Origin: Micavibrio aeruginosavorus EPB
GTDB taxonomy: Bacteria > Pseudomonadota > Alphaproteobacteria > Micavibrionales > Micavibrionaceae
Direction: 5' to 3'
Length of the DNA: 64,000 nucleotides
NCBI RefSeq assembly: GCF_000348745.1
Contig: NC_020812.1
Location: 2,303,444 to 2,367,443, forward strand
Each line of letters begins with the position of its first letter. Position 1 is the stretch's first letter. The position numbers were made by a program, and so were the translations under genes. The notes under the pieces were generated by a model. The model searched no databases and had not been told where the DNA came from. It worked only from the letters and a program-made list of their open reading frames with translations. This document shows, in pieces, positions 53,533-63,179 of this stretch.

Positions 53533-54801
53533 ATGTCACGCAACAAATTCTCGATGATCCGCACCGGCTTGATGGCCGCCGCAACTGTGGTTGTTGGCGC
53601 ATCCGCCGCCAACGCCGCCGGCTTTTATATTCAGGAACAATCGGTACGCGGATTGGGCTCTGCCTTCTCTGGCTCCACCACGACATTGAACGATGCCAGC
53701 ACGGTGTATTTCAACCCGGCCGGCATGACGCAATTGCCGGGTCTGCAGGCCCAGGCCGGCGTGCATGTGATCATTCCCGATTCTAAAGTAAAGGACACGG
53801 GCACAACGGCCGGTACGGCCGCGGGTTTGCCGTTGGGTGGTTCTTCTGGCAATCCGTATGATGCAACACCGGTGCCGAACGGCTTCGTCACCTATCAGGC
53901 CACCAACAATCTGTGGCTTGGCCTGGGCGTTACCGCACCGTTCGGTCTGGCCAGCGATTACGGCTCAACATGGTTTGGCCGTTTCGACTCAACGAAAACG
54001 GAATTGGCTGTGATCGACGTCCAACCGACCATCGCCTATAAAATCAACGATCAATGGTCCATCGGCGGCGGCATGAATATTCAACACGCTTCGGCTAACC
54101 TGCAGAACAACGTGGTTCTGGGTGCTGGTGTCGAAGGCAACAGCAAATTGTCCGGTGACGACTTCGGATATGGCTACAGCCTGGGCATCCAGTACAAGCC
54201 GTGGGAATCCACCACCTTCGGCCTGAGCTATAAATCCGAAGTGCACCATGAACTCGATGGCGACATCGAAGTAAAATTGCTGAGTGGTGCAACCGTGGCC
54301 GCCGCAACATCTGGTGGGTCGGCCAAACTGAACACCCCGGATCACCTGACCCTGGGCGGCGCGCACAAAGTGACCGATCGTCTGACCCTGCAAGGTCAAG
54401 CCACCTGGTTCGGCTGGAGCAACTTTGACCAGATCCAAGCCGTCCGCGACAGTGGCGCCGTAGCTTCTACCGTTCAACAGAACTACCAAAACACATGGGC
54501 GTTTGCCGTTGGTGCCGAATACATGGTCAACGACGCGTGGACGGTCCGTGGTGGTTTGCAGTTTGACGAAACCCCGACCACCGACGAATTCCGTACCAGT
54601 CGTACACCGGATGGTGACCGGACCTGGGTATCGTTGGGTGCCACCTATGGCCTGAACGACAAGATCGATCTGGATATGGCCGCCACCTATATCGACGTGG
54701 AAGACGGCACAATCAACGTCGCCCGCGGTAACGGCACCATGACCGCCGATACAGAAGGCAGCGTCGGCATTCTGGCCCTGGGCATGACCTACAAATTCTA
54801 A
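53533..54801 (+). CDS. FadL/OmpP1-family outer-membrane transport protein
   Basis: 422 residues; AAGGGGAG precedes the ATG. The signal peptide ends near Ala-Asn-Ala at residue 28. The mature N-terminus AGFYIQEQSVRGLGSAFSG and DASTVYFNPAGMT are the classical FadL hatch signature, followed by a beta-barrel with alternating aromatic strands and a final Phe (ALGMTYKF). FadL proteins take up long-chain fatty acids or other hydrophobic compounds. Genes for fatty-acid degradation follow on the other strand, which supports a fatty-acid role. Confidence 0.93.
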   Translation: MSRNKFSMIRTGLMAAATVVVGASAANAAGFYIQEQSVRGLGSAFSGSTTTLNDASTVYFNPAGMTQLPGLQAQAGVHVIIPDSKVKDTGTTAGTAAGLPLGGSSGNPYDATPVPNGFVTYQATNNLWLGLGVTAPFGLASDYGSTWFGRFDSTKTELAVIDVQPTIAYKINDQWSIGGGMNIQHASANLQNNVVLGAGVEGNSKLSGDDFGYGYSLGIQYKPWESTTFGLSYKSEVHHELDGDIEVKLLSGATVAAATSGGSAKLNTPDHLTLGGAHKVTDRLTLQGQATWFGWSNFDQIQAVRDSGAVASTVQQNYQNTWAFAVGAEYMVNDAWTVRGGLQFDETPTTDEFRTSRTPDGDRTWVSLGATYGLNDKIDLDMAATYIDVEDGTINVARGNGTMTADTEGSVGILALGMTYKF

Positions 54802-54823
54802 TCCTGCTACAGGATAGCGAAAT

Positions 54824-54857
54824 AAAAAGCCCCGGATCGAACCCGGGGCTTTTTTAT
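54824..54857. terminator. Rho-independent terminator after the FadL-type gene
   Basis: AAAAGCCCCGG pairs with CCGGGGCTTTT around a short loop, A- and T-runs on both sides. Confidence 0.9.
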
Positions 54858-54882
54858 TCTGCAGTCACACCGCATGCTTCTT

Positions 54883-55440
54883 TTATTCCGCGGTTACACC
54901 GCGCAGGGCATCCTCCGCCTCAACCCAGCCACGAACGTGATCCGGCATTGGTGGGCTTTTGAATTTCATGCCGATAATGCCCAGCAATTCTTCCGTTGGC
55001 ACGGTACGCTTGGCCACCTGATCATAAAAACCGCCCTTGACCAACGCGATCGCGGCAACGGCGCCGGCTTTTTTGCCTTTGGTAATCACAAAGCGCTGCT
55101 CCATATACACCCATTTCGGATCCCAGCAGATGACACGGGTTTCCAACCGATAAGGTTCAAACGGGGCCAGTGAAATGCGATAGCGCGTCGATACGGACGC
55201 CAGCACAGGAATCGCCTTGCGCTTGATCATCGCGCGCAACAACCCGTTACGCAGGATCAGGTCAAACCGTCCCAGATCCATGATGGTCAAATACCGTCCA
55301 TTGTTCATGTGCATGTTGCTGTCCAGATCATTGGGCAGCACGCGGAATTGCAAAGATTGCACAGCCATCAGATCCGTGACGCGCGGTTTGAAAAAAATAC
55401 CGCGAATAATCAGGATCAAAAGGCGGATATAGAGATTCAT
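54883..55440 (-). CDS. Hotdog-fold acyl-CoA thioesterase (THEM6-like)
   Basis: 185 residues. The N-terminal 20 residues are hydrophobic (LYIRLLILIIRGIFF) and may anchor the protein. Then a hotdog domain: FRVLPNDLDSNMHMNNGRYLTIMDLGRFDLILR with the Asp/His region typical of 4-hydroxybenzoyl-CoA thioesterase relatives, and YRLETRVICWDPKWVYMEQRFV. It would hydrolyse acyl-CoA. Last gene of a long minus-strand run; 3 bases after the SCP2 gene. Confidence 0.85.
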   Translation of the reverse strand: MNLYIRLLILIIRGIFFKPRVTDLMAVQSLQFRVLPNDLDSNMHMNNGRYLTIMDLGRFDLILRNGLLRAMIKRKAIPVLASVSTRYRISLAPFEPYRLETRVICWDPKWVYMEQRFVITKGKKAGAVAAIALVKGGFYDQVAKRTVPTEELLGIIGMKFKSPPMPDHVRGWVEAEDALRGVTAE

Positions 55441-55443
55441 AAT

Positions 55444-55755
55444 TTATCCCTCAAGCAACGCATTCAGTTTCAGCGCCAGCCCCATCGACCCGGCAACTTT
55501 CAATTTACCCATCATAAAGGCAATGTTCGGGTCTTGGGATCCATTCAGGAATCCCGCAAACGTGGACAGGGCGCAGGTCAGCGTGACGTCCGCATCGGCA
55601 TCATCGTGATTCACGACCGGCGGGCTTTGCGTTGTATCCACGAACACAATTCCGTCATCGCCAAAATTGAATTTCACACGGGCGTTCAGGCCGGGGGATT
55701 GGGCGATTTTCTGGTTGATCTGGTTGGTGGCTTCGTCGAGGTTCATGGCAGGCAT
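55444..55755 (-). CDS. SCP2 sterol-binding-domain protein
   Basis: 103 residues, the size of a single SCP2 domain. Visible are ARVKFNFGDDGIVFVD, DADVTLTCALSTFAGFLNGSQDPNIAFMMGKLKVAGSMGLALKLNALL. The domain forms a hydrophobic tunnel that binds lipids or acyl-CoA. It could deliver acyl chains to the thioesterase or the acyl-CoA dehydrogenase coded beside it. Confidence 0.9.
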   Translation of the reverse strand: MPAMNLDEATNQINQKIAQSPGLNARVKFNFGDDGIVFVDTTQSPPVVNHDDADADVTLTCALSTFAGFLNGSQDPNIAFMMGKLKVAGSMGLALKLNALLEG

Positions 55756-55796
55756 CCATTCGCTAAAAAATGACAGATGCCCAATAAGATACGCTT

Positions 55797-56471
55797 TTAC
55801 CGCAACGGATCAACCCGGTCTTCGCCCGACGGGTTGCACCGGAACCATCCGGCAATAGAATTGCGCGGGCGCGCAGGGGGCAGGACCTCGTGCGGGATCT
55901 CCTCGCTTAAAAACACAGCCAATGTGCCGGCCGCGGGCAAAACCCGGGCGATGGCCCGGTCCTGGTCCACGGCATCGTATAAAACCAGATGACCGCCATC
56001 AGATTCGGCCCAGTCCGGGGTGAGATACGTCACGGTTGAAACCACACGGTTGCGTTCACCATGCAGGGCGTCCACATGTTTGCGGTAAAACCCGCCCGCA
56101 TCATACCGGGCATAATGCGCTTCATATTCAAACAGGCCCAGAATCAACCGGCGGTTCAGATCCAACCGCAAACGCCCCATCAAATCCAGATAGGCCGCCG
56201 GGGCCGCATCACGGCCCGCAAGCCAGAGCGTGCGATCATTGCGGATGGTTGTTTCCACGGTTTGCGTCGTGTCACGCCCGACGGCGGCCAGCGTCAAGCG
56301 TCCGGCTTCTTCCTGGGCGGCCAAATCGGCCAGCAGGGCCGCGCGCAAATCTTCGGGAACATAGTCGGTGCAGACGGACCATCCCTGCACATAAAGATCA
56401 TCGGCAATGCGGGCATTCAATGCCGCAATTTTATCATGGTCCAATCGGAAAGCCGGTACGGCATCGCCCAA
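55797..56471 (-). CDS. 2-oxoglutarate/Fe(II)-dependent oxygenase
   Basis: 224 residues, started at a TTG at 56471 because no in-frame ATG fits; GGGA lies 9 bases upstream. The iron triad is in YRKHVDAL (His-x-Asp) and EEIPHEVLP (distal His), and the Arg that binds 2-oxoglutarate follows in RNSIAGWFR. It is of the prolyl-4-hydroxylase type. The substrate is unknown. It lies between the SCP2 gene and the acyl-CoA dehydrogenase, separated from the latter by a terminator. Confidence 0.85.
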   Translation of the reverse strand: MGDAVPAFRLDHDKIAALNARIADDLYVQGWSVCTDYVPEDLRAALLADLAAQEEAGRLTLAAVGRDTTQTVETTIRNDRTLWLAGRDAAPAAYLDLMGRLRLDLNRRLILGLFEYEAHYARYDAGGFYRKHVDALHGERNRVVSTVTYLTPDWAESDGGHLVLYDAVDQDRAIARVLPAAGTLAVFLSEEIPHEVLPPARPRNSIAGWFRCNPSGEDRVDPLR

Positions 56472-56582
56472 TTATAAGAATCCCAATGTCAAAAATGACA
56501 ACCCGTACTGTGCGGACCGTCAATGTGTGGGAGTATCATCACCACACCGCCAGAAAAAGCGCAAGAGGCACAAAAAGGACAC

Positions 56583-56613
56583 AAAAAAGCCCGGGAGATC
56601 ATCCCGGGCTTTC
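56583..56613 (-). terminator. Rho-independent terminator after the acyl-CoA dehydrogenase gene
   Basis: AAGCCCGGGA pairs with TCCCGGGCTT; on the minus strand TTTTTTGT follows the stem. Confidence 0.9.
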
Positions 56614-56622
56614 ATGTCTGTT

Positions 56623-58416
56623 TTAGAAGCCTGACGCATCCAGTGCCATCACGCTGTCCGCCCCGGCCATTGCCTGTTTAAAGCGGAAATCCGTTTCCGG
56701 CAGGATACGGTCATAGAAGAACCGCGCGGTTTTCAGTTTGCTTTCATAGAAGTCCGCCTTGTCGCCTGCGCCCGCGGCCAGTTTTTCATTGGCCGCCTTA
56801 GCCATACGGGCCCACATATAGGCCAGCGCAACCAACGCAAACATGCGCAGGTAATCCGATGCCGCGGCCCCTGCTTCGTTCGGGTTTTTCAGACCCTTTT
56901 GCGCCACCATGGCCGTAGCCTGTTGCAGTTTGGCGAATGATTTGGCCAGCGGGAACACAAAATCCTGCATTGCCGGATCGGCCTGGTTTTCTTCGATAAA
57001 CTGCCCCACCGGGTGGAAGAAACGGCGCAGGTAGCGGCCATAATTCGCGCTCATCTTCCGGCCGACTAGGTCCATGGCCTGAATGCCATTGGTGCCTTCG
57101 TACAGCAGGGAGATGCGCGCATCGCGCACATATTGTTCCACGCCATGTTCCCAGATATAGCCATGGCCGCCATAAACTTGCACCGCCATGTTGGCGATTT
57201 CAAAACCCATGTCGGTTTGGTACGCCTTGACGATCGGGGTCAACAGGGCGACCAGATCATCGGCCGCCTGGCGTTGCGCCGGGTCCGGGTGACGTTCAGC
57301 AATATCCAGATGCATCCCGGCCCAGTAGGCCAGCGCGCGGCACCCTTCGGTCACGGCCTTGCCGGTCATCAACATGCGGCGCACATCCGGATGCACGATA
57401 ATCGGGTCCGCCGGTTTTTGCGGTTCCGCAGGACCAGTGAGCGCACGCATCTGCAGACGTTCCTTGGCATAGTTCAGCGCGTTTTGATACGCGACCTCCG
57501 CAATGCCCAGTCCCTGCATCCCCACGCCCAGACGGGCGGTGTTCATCATGGTGAACATGGCGCGCATGCCTTTATGCGGTTCACCGACCAGCCAGCCCGT
57601 CGCGCCATCAAAGTTCATGACACATGTCGCCGAACCCTTGATGCCCATTTTATGTTCGATGGACCCGCACGCCACACCGTTGCGCGCGCCGACATCACCG
57701 TTGTCTTTCGGCATGAATTTCGGCACAACGAACAGGGAAATGCCCTTTACCCCCTCCGGCGCGTCCGGCAGTTTCGCCAGCACCAGGTGGATGATATTGC
57801 TGGTCAAATCATGTTCACCGGCGGAGATGAAAATTTTCGTCCCCGTAATGGCGAAGGACCCATCACCATTCGGCACAGCCTTGGTTTTAATCAGCCCCAG
57901 ATCGGTGCCGCAATGCGGTTCGGTCAGGCACATTGTGCCGGACCATTCGCCCGTGACCAGTTTCGGCAGATAAATATCTTTTAATTCATCCGTACCGTGT
58001 AAATGCAGGGCGTTATACGCCCCTTCGGACAGGCCCGGATACATGCCGAACGACATGTTCGCGGAGCAGATCATTTCCTGCAGCACGAAATTCACGGTCG
58101 CGGGCATGCCCATACCGCCATAGGTCGGATCAGCAGCCAGCGCGGTCCAGCCCCCTTCGGTAAAGGCGCGATACGCATCCTTGAAGCCGGACGGTGTGCG
58201 CACAACGCCGTTTTCGAATGTGCAACCTTCTTTATCCCCCGACTGGTTCAACGGGAACAAAATGTCCTGGCAAATCGCCGCGCCCCCTTCGATGATCTGG
58301 TCGATCATGTCGGGTGTGGCTTCTTCATAGCCCGGCAGGGTGGAGAGTTTTTCAACCCCCAGAACATCGTTCAGAACAAAGCGAATATTATCAAGCGGTG
58401 CGGTATAGACAGGCAT
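56623..58416 (-). CDS. Acyl-CoA dehydrogenase (long form with C-terminal domain)
   Basis: 597 residues; GAGAAGGA precedes the ATG. The first beta-oxidation step, with FAD. The N-terminal helical part has EGGWTALAADPTYGGMGMP, the middle beta domain has CLTEPHCGTDLGLIKTKA, and the C-terminal domain has the catalytic-Glu region LLYEGTNGIQAMDLVGRK. About 130 further residues follow, as in the DmdC/FadE5-like group of about 600 residues, which act on short to long acyl-CoA or 3-methylthiopropanoyl-CoA. It lies between the cytidine-deaminase and oxygenase genes in the minus-strand lipid run. Confidence 0.93.
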   Translation of the reverse strand: MPVYTAPLDNIRFVLNDVLGVEKLSTLPGYEEATPDMIDQIIEGGAAICQDILFPLNQSGDKEGCTFENGVVRTPSGFKDAYRAFTEGGWTALAADPTYGGMGMPATVNFVLQEMICSANMSFGMYPGLSEGAYNALHLHGTDELKDIYLPKLVTGEWSGTMCLTEPHCGTDLGLIKTKAVPNGDGSFAITGTKIFISAGEHDLTSNIIHLVLAKLPDAPEGVKGISLFVVPKFMPKDNGDVGARNGVACGSIEHKMGIKGSATCVMNFDGATGWLVGEPHKGMRAMFTMMNTARLGVGMQGLGIAEVAYQNALNYAKERLQMRALTGPAEPQKPADPIIVHPDVRRMLMTGKAVTEGCRALAYWAGMHLDIAERHPDPAQRQAADDLVALLTPIVKAYQTDMGFEIANMAVQVYGGHGYIWEHGVEQYVRDARISLLYEGTNGIQAMDLVGRKMSANYGRYLRRFFHPVGQFIEENQADPAMQDFVFPLAKSFAKLQQATAMVAQKGLKNPNEAGAAASDYLRMFALVALAYMWARMAKAANEKLAAGAGDKADFYESKLKTARFFYDRILPETDFRFKQAMAGADSVMALDASGF

Positions 58417-58447
58417 TTCACAAGGTCCTTCTCAGGTTAAAAACGAA

Positions 58448-59467
58448 TCATGCCGCGGACAATAAAAGTCCGTTGCGAATACGGCGTGTTTCATGGTGCA
58501 TACGCGGGGCTTCCGCCCCCCAGTCAGCCAAAGTCATCGTCATCCCATCCCCATTCGCGCACAGATGCGTGAGCGGGATAATCGACGACTTTGAAAATTC
58601 ATTGAGGATTTGCAGGGCCGAAAGCGACAGCGGCATAATTTCATCACCGCGCAACGCCCCCGCATCACCCCCGCGTTCAGAAAACACAAAAGCCTCGGTC
58701 ACGGACCATCCGGGTTTTTGCGACACATTGGCAATGGCCAAAGCCGCCTGCATCGCGCTGAGGCCCGTGAAAACGGCATTTTCAATTTTCACGCCCGCAA
58801 CATACGTCCCGTTATCCAACGCCAAAATCACCGTTTGCGATGTGTGGCTGGCGTAATTCAGGGATTTCAATTCCCCCGCCCAAGCCCGCAAGGCCGGAAT
58901 ATCGTGCGGTTCATTCCGCACCGCACGACGGGCAAGATCATTTACATCCTGATCCGGTGTAATCGTTTCTATGGCGCGGGACCGCAGGGCCGAAGATTCG
59001 GCATTAAAATTATCAAAGCTGAACGAATCGGGCAGCAGGTCATTCAACGCGGTATCAACAACACGCCCCGACAGGGCACAATTGCGCACCCGAATATCGG
59101 GCGTTCGTGCCAGGCCCGCCAATTGCTGGCGGCAATTGCCGCAGCAATGCGCGACCATATCGCTTTCGGAGCCATGATCATCCACACCGCCAATCACCCA
59201 CGCCGATTCAATGGCCACATCCGGCCCCAACGTCGTGACCAGCGCGGACAACGCCCCCTCTTCACCATGGATGCTGAGGCGGTGTTCAATCGATTCCACA
59301 TTCACACCGGCAAAACCCAAAAACCCGGTTGCCGTTTTCACAATCAAAACGGCCCCGACGCGATAGCCCGATGCGGGGGCATAGGCCTGCATCCGCACAT
59401 CACGCAGCCATGGCATGATTGTTTTTTCGTCCAGCGTGTGAAAAGACCGCACAAAATCCATGATCAT
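58448..59467 (-). CDS. cdd: Cytidine deaminase (two-domain, E. coli type)
   Basis: 339 residues; the ATG at 59467 overlaps the previous stop as ATGA. The N-terminal catalytic domain has the zinc His and catalytic Glu in SIHGEEGALSAL (Gly replaces the usual Ala) and both zinc cysteines in CCGNCRQQL (Cys replaces the usual Pro). Residues about 200-290 are a second deaminase fold without zinc ligands (GTYVAGVKIENAVFTGLSAMQAAL), as in the dimeric E. coli enzyme. It converts cytidine or deoxycytidine to the uridine form and belongs to nucleoside salvage. It is longer than E. coli Cdd (294). Confidence 0.85.
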   Translation of the reverse strand: MIMDFVRSFHTLDEKTIMPWLRDVRMQAYAPASGYRVGAVLIVKTATGFLGFAGVNVESIEHRLSIHGEEGALSALVTTLGPDVAIESAWVIGGVDDHGSESDMVAHCCGNCRQQLAGLARTPDIRVRNCALSGRVVDTALNDLLPDSFSFDNFNAESSALRSRAIETITPDQDVNDLARRAVRNEPHDIPALRAWAGELKSLNYASHTSQTVILALDNGTYVAGVKIENAVFTGLSAMQAALAIANVSQKPGWSVTEAFVFSERGGDAGALRGDEIMPLSLSALQILNEFSKSSIIPLTHLCANGDGMTMTLADWGAEAPRMHHETRRIRNGLLLSAA

Positions 59468-59760
59468 TTATCCCGATCAGACAGCAGGTCTTTGAGATGT
59501 TTCGCCACGCGATCTTTGTCCATCTGGCGAATTTCATCGCGGGCTTTTTTACCGGCGGACCGGTTTTTTTCCTCTAACGCGGCGGCGATTTTTTGCAATG
59601 TTTCTTCGCCGATTTCCGCGCGGGCCTTGCGCGCATTTTCCATCGCCTGTTCACGCAATTTTATGCTTTCGGGCGAACGTTGCGGCGGCGCACCGGGGGC
59701 TGGTGGAACATCACCGCCGCCTTTCTTGCCTTTATTCTTGCCCTTTTTGAAAAAAATCAT
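59464..59760 (-). CDS. Small charged hypothetical protein
   Basis: 98 residues. A Lys/Gly-rich start (FFKKGKNKGKKGGG), a Pro-rich linker and a charged helix (IKLREQAMENARKARAEIG, then LQKIAAALEEKN). No domain is recognised. It is coupled to the cytidine deaminase by a 4-base overlap and lies 6 bases after the next gene upstream. Confidence 0.7.
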   Translation of the reverse strand: MIFFKKGKNKGKKGGGDVPPAPGAPPQRSPESIKLREQAMENARKARAEIGEETLQKIAAALEEKNRSAGKKARDEIRQMDKDRVAKHLKDLLSDRDK

Positions 59761-59766
59761 CGCGTA

Positions 59767-60561
59767 TCAATAATCCACTTTGCGCAGGGCGCAGAGATGA
59801 GAGCGCGCCTGACAGAACGAAACCGCCGCACCATCCACACCCGTTACAGGCGCGGTGAGGGAGAATTGTTCATTATTTACAAACATCACCGGATCAACCG
59901 GATCATACGCCACACCCAGAACGAAATATGCCGCCATATCTTGGGGCGTTATGCCCGTTTGCGACACCAGCGCCCAATCACATGTCGTCATGTTACAGGG
60001 CATGAAATTTTCCGCCCGATCGCGCACAATGGTTTCCAGCCCGGCCCGTTCGCGTTTTTGCGGATTGGCCCAATACACATCGCGCGCCGGGTCATGCAAC
60101 GCCCACTGCCCACTGGTCGCCTCTTTCGTTTCCACCATCGGAACCGACGGGAACCCGGGGGCGTAACGGAACAATTCGACAATGCGGGCTTCGACCCCGG
60201 CGCGTTGCAACATCAACCCCATCAATTGCGCGGCCGTGGCCGGGTTGATTGCGGGACGCACATCGCTTTTCTTATGCGCGTGCATCAACAGGCCGCTGAT
60301 CGTTTCGACCCAGGCCCCGCTGTCACCATTCAGGGGTTTTTCCGGATCAATTTGCGCATGCGCCGCCACGAATTGCCGGATAATATCCGGCCATTGCGCA
60401 GGTGGCGTATCGGCGGGCACGGACGTCGCCATAAACAACGCGTCCACACCCTGATTCATGCGTTCGGAATCCAGCTGAGCCCCATAGCTTTTCAGCAGAA
60501 TCAGGCCCAGCAGCGCCACCGCCCCGAGAATCAAACCCCAAAAAATGATGTTTTTTTTCAT
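59767..60561 (-). CDS. Membrane-anchored hypothetical protein
   Basis: 264 residues with an N-terminal membrane helix (IIFWGLILGAVALLGLILL). The periplasmic part has MLQRAGVEARIVELFRY followed by SGQWALHDPARDVYWANP, a layout reminiscent of transglutaminase-like domains (Gly-x-x-Ala-Arg-hydrophobic, then a His-Asp strand), but the nucleophile Cys is not where expected. Several Cys occur near the end (CNMTTCDW, CQARSHLC). It is likely part of an operon with its neighbours. Function unknown. Confidence 0.7.
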   Translation of the reverse strand: MKKNIIFWGLILGAVALLGLILLKSYGAQLDSERMNQGVDALFMATSVPADTPPAQWPDIIRQFVAAHAQIDPEKPLNGDSGAWVETISGLLMHAHKKSDVRPAINPATAAQLMGLMLQRAGVEARIVELFRYAPGFPSVPMVETKEATSGQWALHDPARDVYWANPQKRERAGLETIVRDRAENFMPCNMTTCDWALVSQTGITPQDMAAYFVLGVAYDPVDPVMFVNNEQFSLTAPVTGVDGAAVSFCQARSHLCALRKVDY

Positions 60562-60576
60562 TCCCGGGTACGATCC

Positions 60577-62985
60577 TTAGTTCCGCAACGGCTTACCAGT
60601 GGACAGCATGTTTTCAACGCGGGCTTGGGTGCCTTCGTTCTTCACCAGCTTCATGAATTCATAGATTTCCAGTTTCAGGATATCCTGCTCGCTGACCGGG
60701 GTGGTCCAATCGGCCTTGTCCCCACCGGACAACACCGCCGCCAAGTGATCGGACACAACCACATCATACGGCGTTGCCTTGCCCGATTTTTTGAAATCGG
60801 CAACAGCCATATCCAGCGCGACCTTACCCGTCGGGCCCGGCAGGCGGATGGATTCAACCGGAACCGGCGCGGCGTAATTTTGCGCCAGCTCCAACGCCTT
60901 TTTCTTCGCATCGAACAGCAGGCGGTCACGGTTCATGGTGATGCCGTCACGGTCACGGAAATATCCGATCTCTTTCGCTTCGGTTGCGGATTTGGCCACG
61001 GTCGCCGTGCCAATCACTTCGAATGCCTTGCGCACCGCGCCCATCGGCGTGTTTTGCGGCGACATCCACAGGCGATCACCACCGCCAATGGCTTTCTTGT
61101 ACTGTTCGCGTTCACGCTCTTGGAAGCGCAGGATCAATTCCTTGCATCCACCCCAACCGGGGATCAGGCCAACGCCCACTTCGACCAGACCGCAATAGGT
61201 TTCGGCATGCGCCTGGACATGGTCGGCATGCAGCAGGATTTCGCAACCCCCGCCCAGCGCCATACCGCTGGGGGCCGCGACAACCGGGAACGGTGCGTAT
61301 TTCAGGGCCATATAGGCCTTCTGCCCGCCGGAGATCAGTTCCTCAATCTGCGGCCACAGGCCGATATTCATCGCGAAAATCGCCAGACCGAGGTTGGCAC
61401 CGGCGGAGAAATGCGTGCCTTCGTTATAGATCACAAGCGCCTTCCACTCACCCTTGCCATCGCCGATCTTTTTGATGGCGTGGTGGTAGACATCGAACAC
61501 ATCGTTATCCAGCGCGTTCATCTTGCCGGTAAATTCAACGCACAAAACGCCATCACCCACATCCCACAGGGCGGCGGACGATGATTTGTACAACGGTTTG
61601 GAATACAGCTTGATATCACGCAACAGCAGGACACCATCGGCACGGACCACATTGTGATAGGCGCCGTCGGTGCCGAAATATTGCATTTTGCCGTTTTCAA
61701 CGCGGTAGAACGACCCAGCGCCCACTTTCTGCACCAACGCCGGAACGGCTTTGCCTTCGGCTTTTAACGCATCGGCAAACCATTGCGCGCCCAGCGCGTC
61801 GATCATTTCAAACGGACCGAATTTCCAGTTATAGCCAAGACGCATGGCTTCATCGACATCAGCAATGGAATCGGCAATATCGGGCACCAGTGACGCGGCA
61901 TAGGCCAGCGTATCGCGCAGAACCGCCCACGCATAACGGCCACCCGCATCATCGGTGGTGACAACAGCCCGCAACCCGGCCTTGCCCGCATCAACGGAAT
62001 CCAGACGCGGTTTGTCGGCTTTGCGGTATGCGGATTCGCTGAACGAAGACGCGGTGATATCAAACGCCTGTTTCTCTTTCTTCCCGCCCGTGGTGTCGAG
62101 GCGATAGAACCCGCCCTTGCCCTTACGCCCCGTATAACCGGCGGCGATCATGCCCTTGATAAAATCAAAATCGCGCGAGATGCGGCGATATTCATCACCC
62201 TCCGGCAAGGTGGACAGCAGCGATTGCGCCAGATGCGGCATCAAATCAATCCCGACCAGATCAATCAGGCCGAACACACCCGTTTTCGGAATACCCACCG
62301 GTTTCGACAACACGGCATCGGCCACTTCCACGCTGACCTTCTGGTCCACGGCATGGTTGAGGGAGGCTTGCAGCCAGAACGTCCCGATCCGGTTGGCGAT
62401 GAAGCCCGGCGTGTCGTGACATTCCACAACGCCCTTGCCCAACTGGATATCACAGAAATCGCGCACCAGCTTGATCGCGTCTTTGCGCGTTTTCGGCCCC
62501 GTCACCAGTTCCAGCAGACGCATATAACGCGGCGGGTTGAAGAAGTGCGTAATCATGAAATCCTTCGCCAGCGCGTCCCCGAACGGTTCCACCAGCAAAT
62601 GCAGCGGAATGGTGGATGTGTTGGACGAAATCACGGAACCCGGCTTGCGGTGCGCCTGTAATTTTTCATACGTCGCATGTTTGATTTTCAAATCTTCCAG
62701 AACGACTTCGACGATCCAATCGCAATCAGACAGAAGCGCGAGGTCATCCTCCATATTCCCCGGCGTGATCAGTTTCGCATTGCGTTTCGACATAAACGGG
62801 GCCGGATCGGCCTTCATCATTTTGTCGATGGCACCCTTGGCCAGCATGGAGCGATCCGCCGCATCTTTCGGCACGATATCCAACAGCACGACCGGAATGC
62901 CCGCATTGGCAATTTGCGCCGCGATGCCCGACCCCATGACGCCCGATCCGATAACAGCCACTTTTTGAATGGAGGAATTGGTCAT
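60577..62985 (-). CDS. 3-hydroxyacyl-CoA dehydrogenase / enoyl-CoA hydratase (FadN-like)
   Basis: 802 residues from the ATG at 62985, with AAAGGGA 9 bases upstream; the frame continues to 63132. The N-terminal part is the dehydrogenase (GSGVMGSGIAAQIANAG at residues 12-28 binds NAD, SSNTSTIPL, ITHFFNPPRYM with the catalytic His, CHDTPGFIANRIG). The C-terminal part, from about residue 500, is an enoyl-CoA hydratase/isomerase fold (HFSAGANLG, PSGMALGGGCEILLHAD, LIPGWGG). This order is that of Bacillus FadN and not of E. coli FadB or FadJ. It catalyses the second and third beta-oxidation steps. The partner thiolase is not in the window. Confidence 0.93.
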   Translation of the reverse strand: MTNSSIQKVAVIGSGVMGSGIAAQIANAGIPVVLLDIVPKDAADRSMLAKGAIDKMMKADPAPFMSKRNAKLITPGNMEDDLALLSDCDWIVEVVLEDLKIKHATYEKLQAHRKPGSVISSNTSTIPLHLLVEPFGDALAKDFMITHFFNPPRYMRLLELVTGPKTRKDAIKLVRDFCDIQLGKGVVECHDTPGFIANRIGTFWLQASLNHAVDQKVSVEVADAVLSKPVGIPKTGVFGLIDLVGIDLMPHLAQSLLSTLPEGDEYRRISRDFDFIKGMIAAGYTGRKGKGGFYRLDTTGGKKEKQAFDITASSFSESAYRKADKPRLDSVDAGKAGLRAVVTTDDAGGRYAWAVLRDTLAYAASLVPDIADSIADVDEAMRLGYNWKFGPFEMIDALGAQWFADALKAEGKAVPALVQKVGAGSFYRVENGKMQYFGTDGAYHNVVRADGVLLLRDIKLYSKPLYKSSSAALWDVGDGVLCVEFTGKMNALDNDVFDVYHHAIKKIGDGKGEWKALVIYNEGTHFSAGANLGLAIFAMNIGLWPQIEELISGGQKAYMALKYAPFPVVAAPSGMALGGGCEILLHADHVQAHAETYCGLVEVGVGLIPGWGGCKELILRFQEREREQYKKAIGGGDRLWMSPQNTPMGAVRKAFEVIGTATVAKSATEAKEIGYFRDRDGITMNRDRLLFDAKKKALELAQNYAAPVPVESIRLPGPTGKVALDMAVADFKKSGKATPYDVVVSDHLAAVLSGGDKADWTTPVSEQDILKLEIYEFMKLVKNEGTQARVENMLSTGKPLRN

Positions 62986-63179
62986 GGTTTTGGTCCCTTT
63001 GGATGGATTGAGTTTCTTGAAAAAGCCAAACATGGTGTATGCCAGTTTTGTGATGAAACGGTGAATGGTGAAAGCGACGCAGAAGACCCCGCGCCGGGAA
63101 GAAGAAGGCGTAAATAAGATAGGCTGTACCAAGCGGTTTGTACAGTCACAGCACGCAAAAACAGGCGGTTAAAAAGCGA

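Noticed and set aside
59593-61584. A 663-codon open frame on the plus strand
   Set aside because: It is antisense to the FadN-like gene and three neighbours and would cross their boundaries; no motif is seen.
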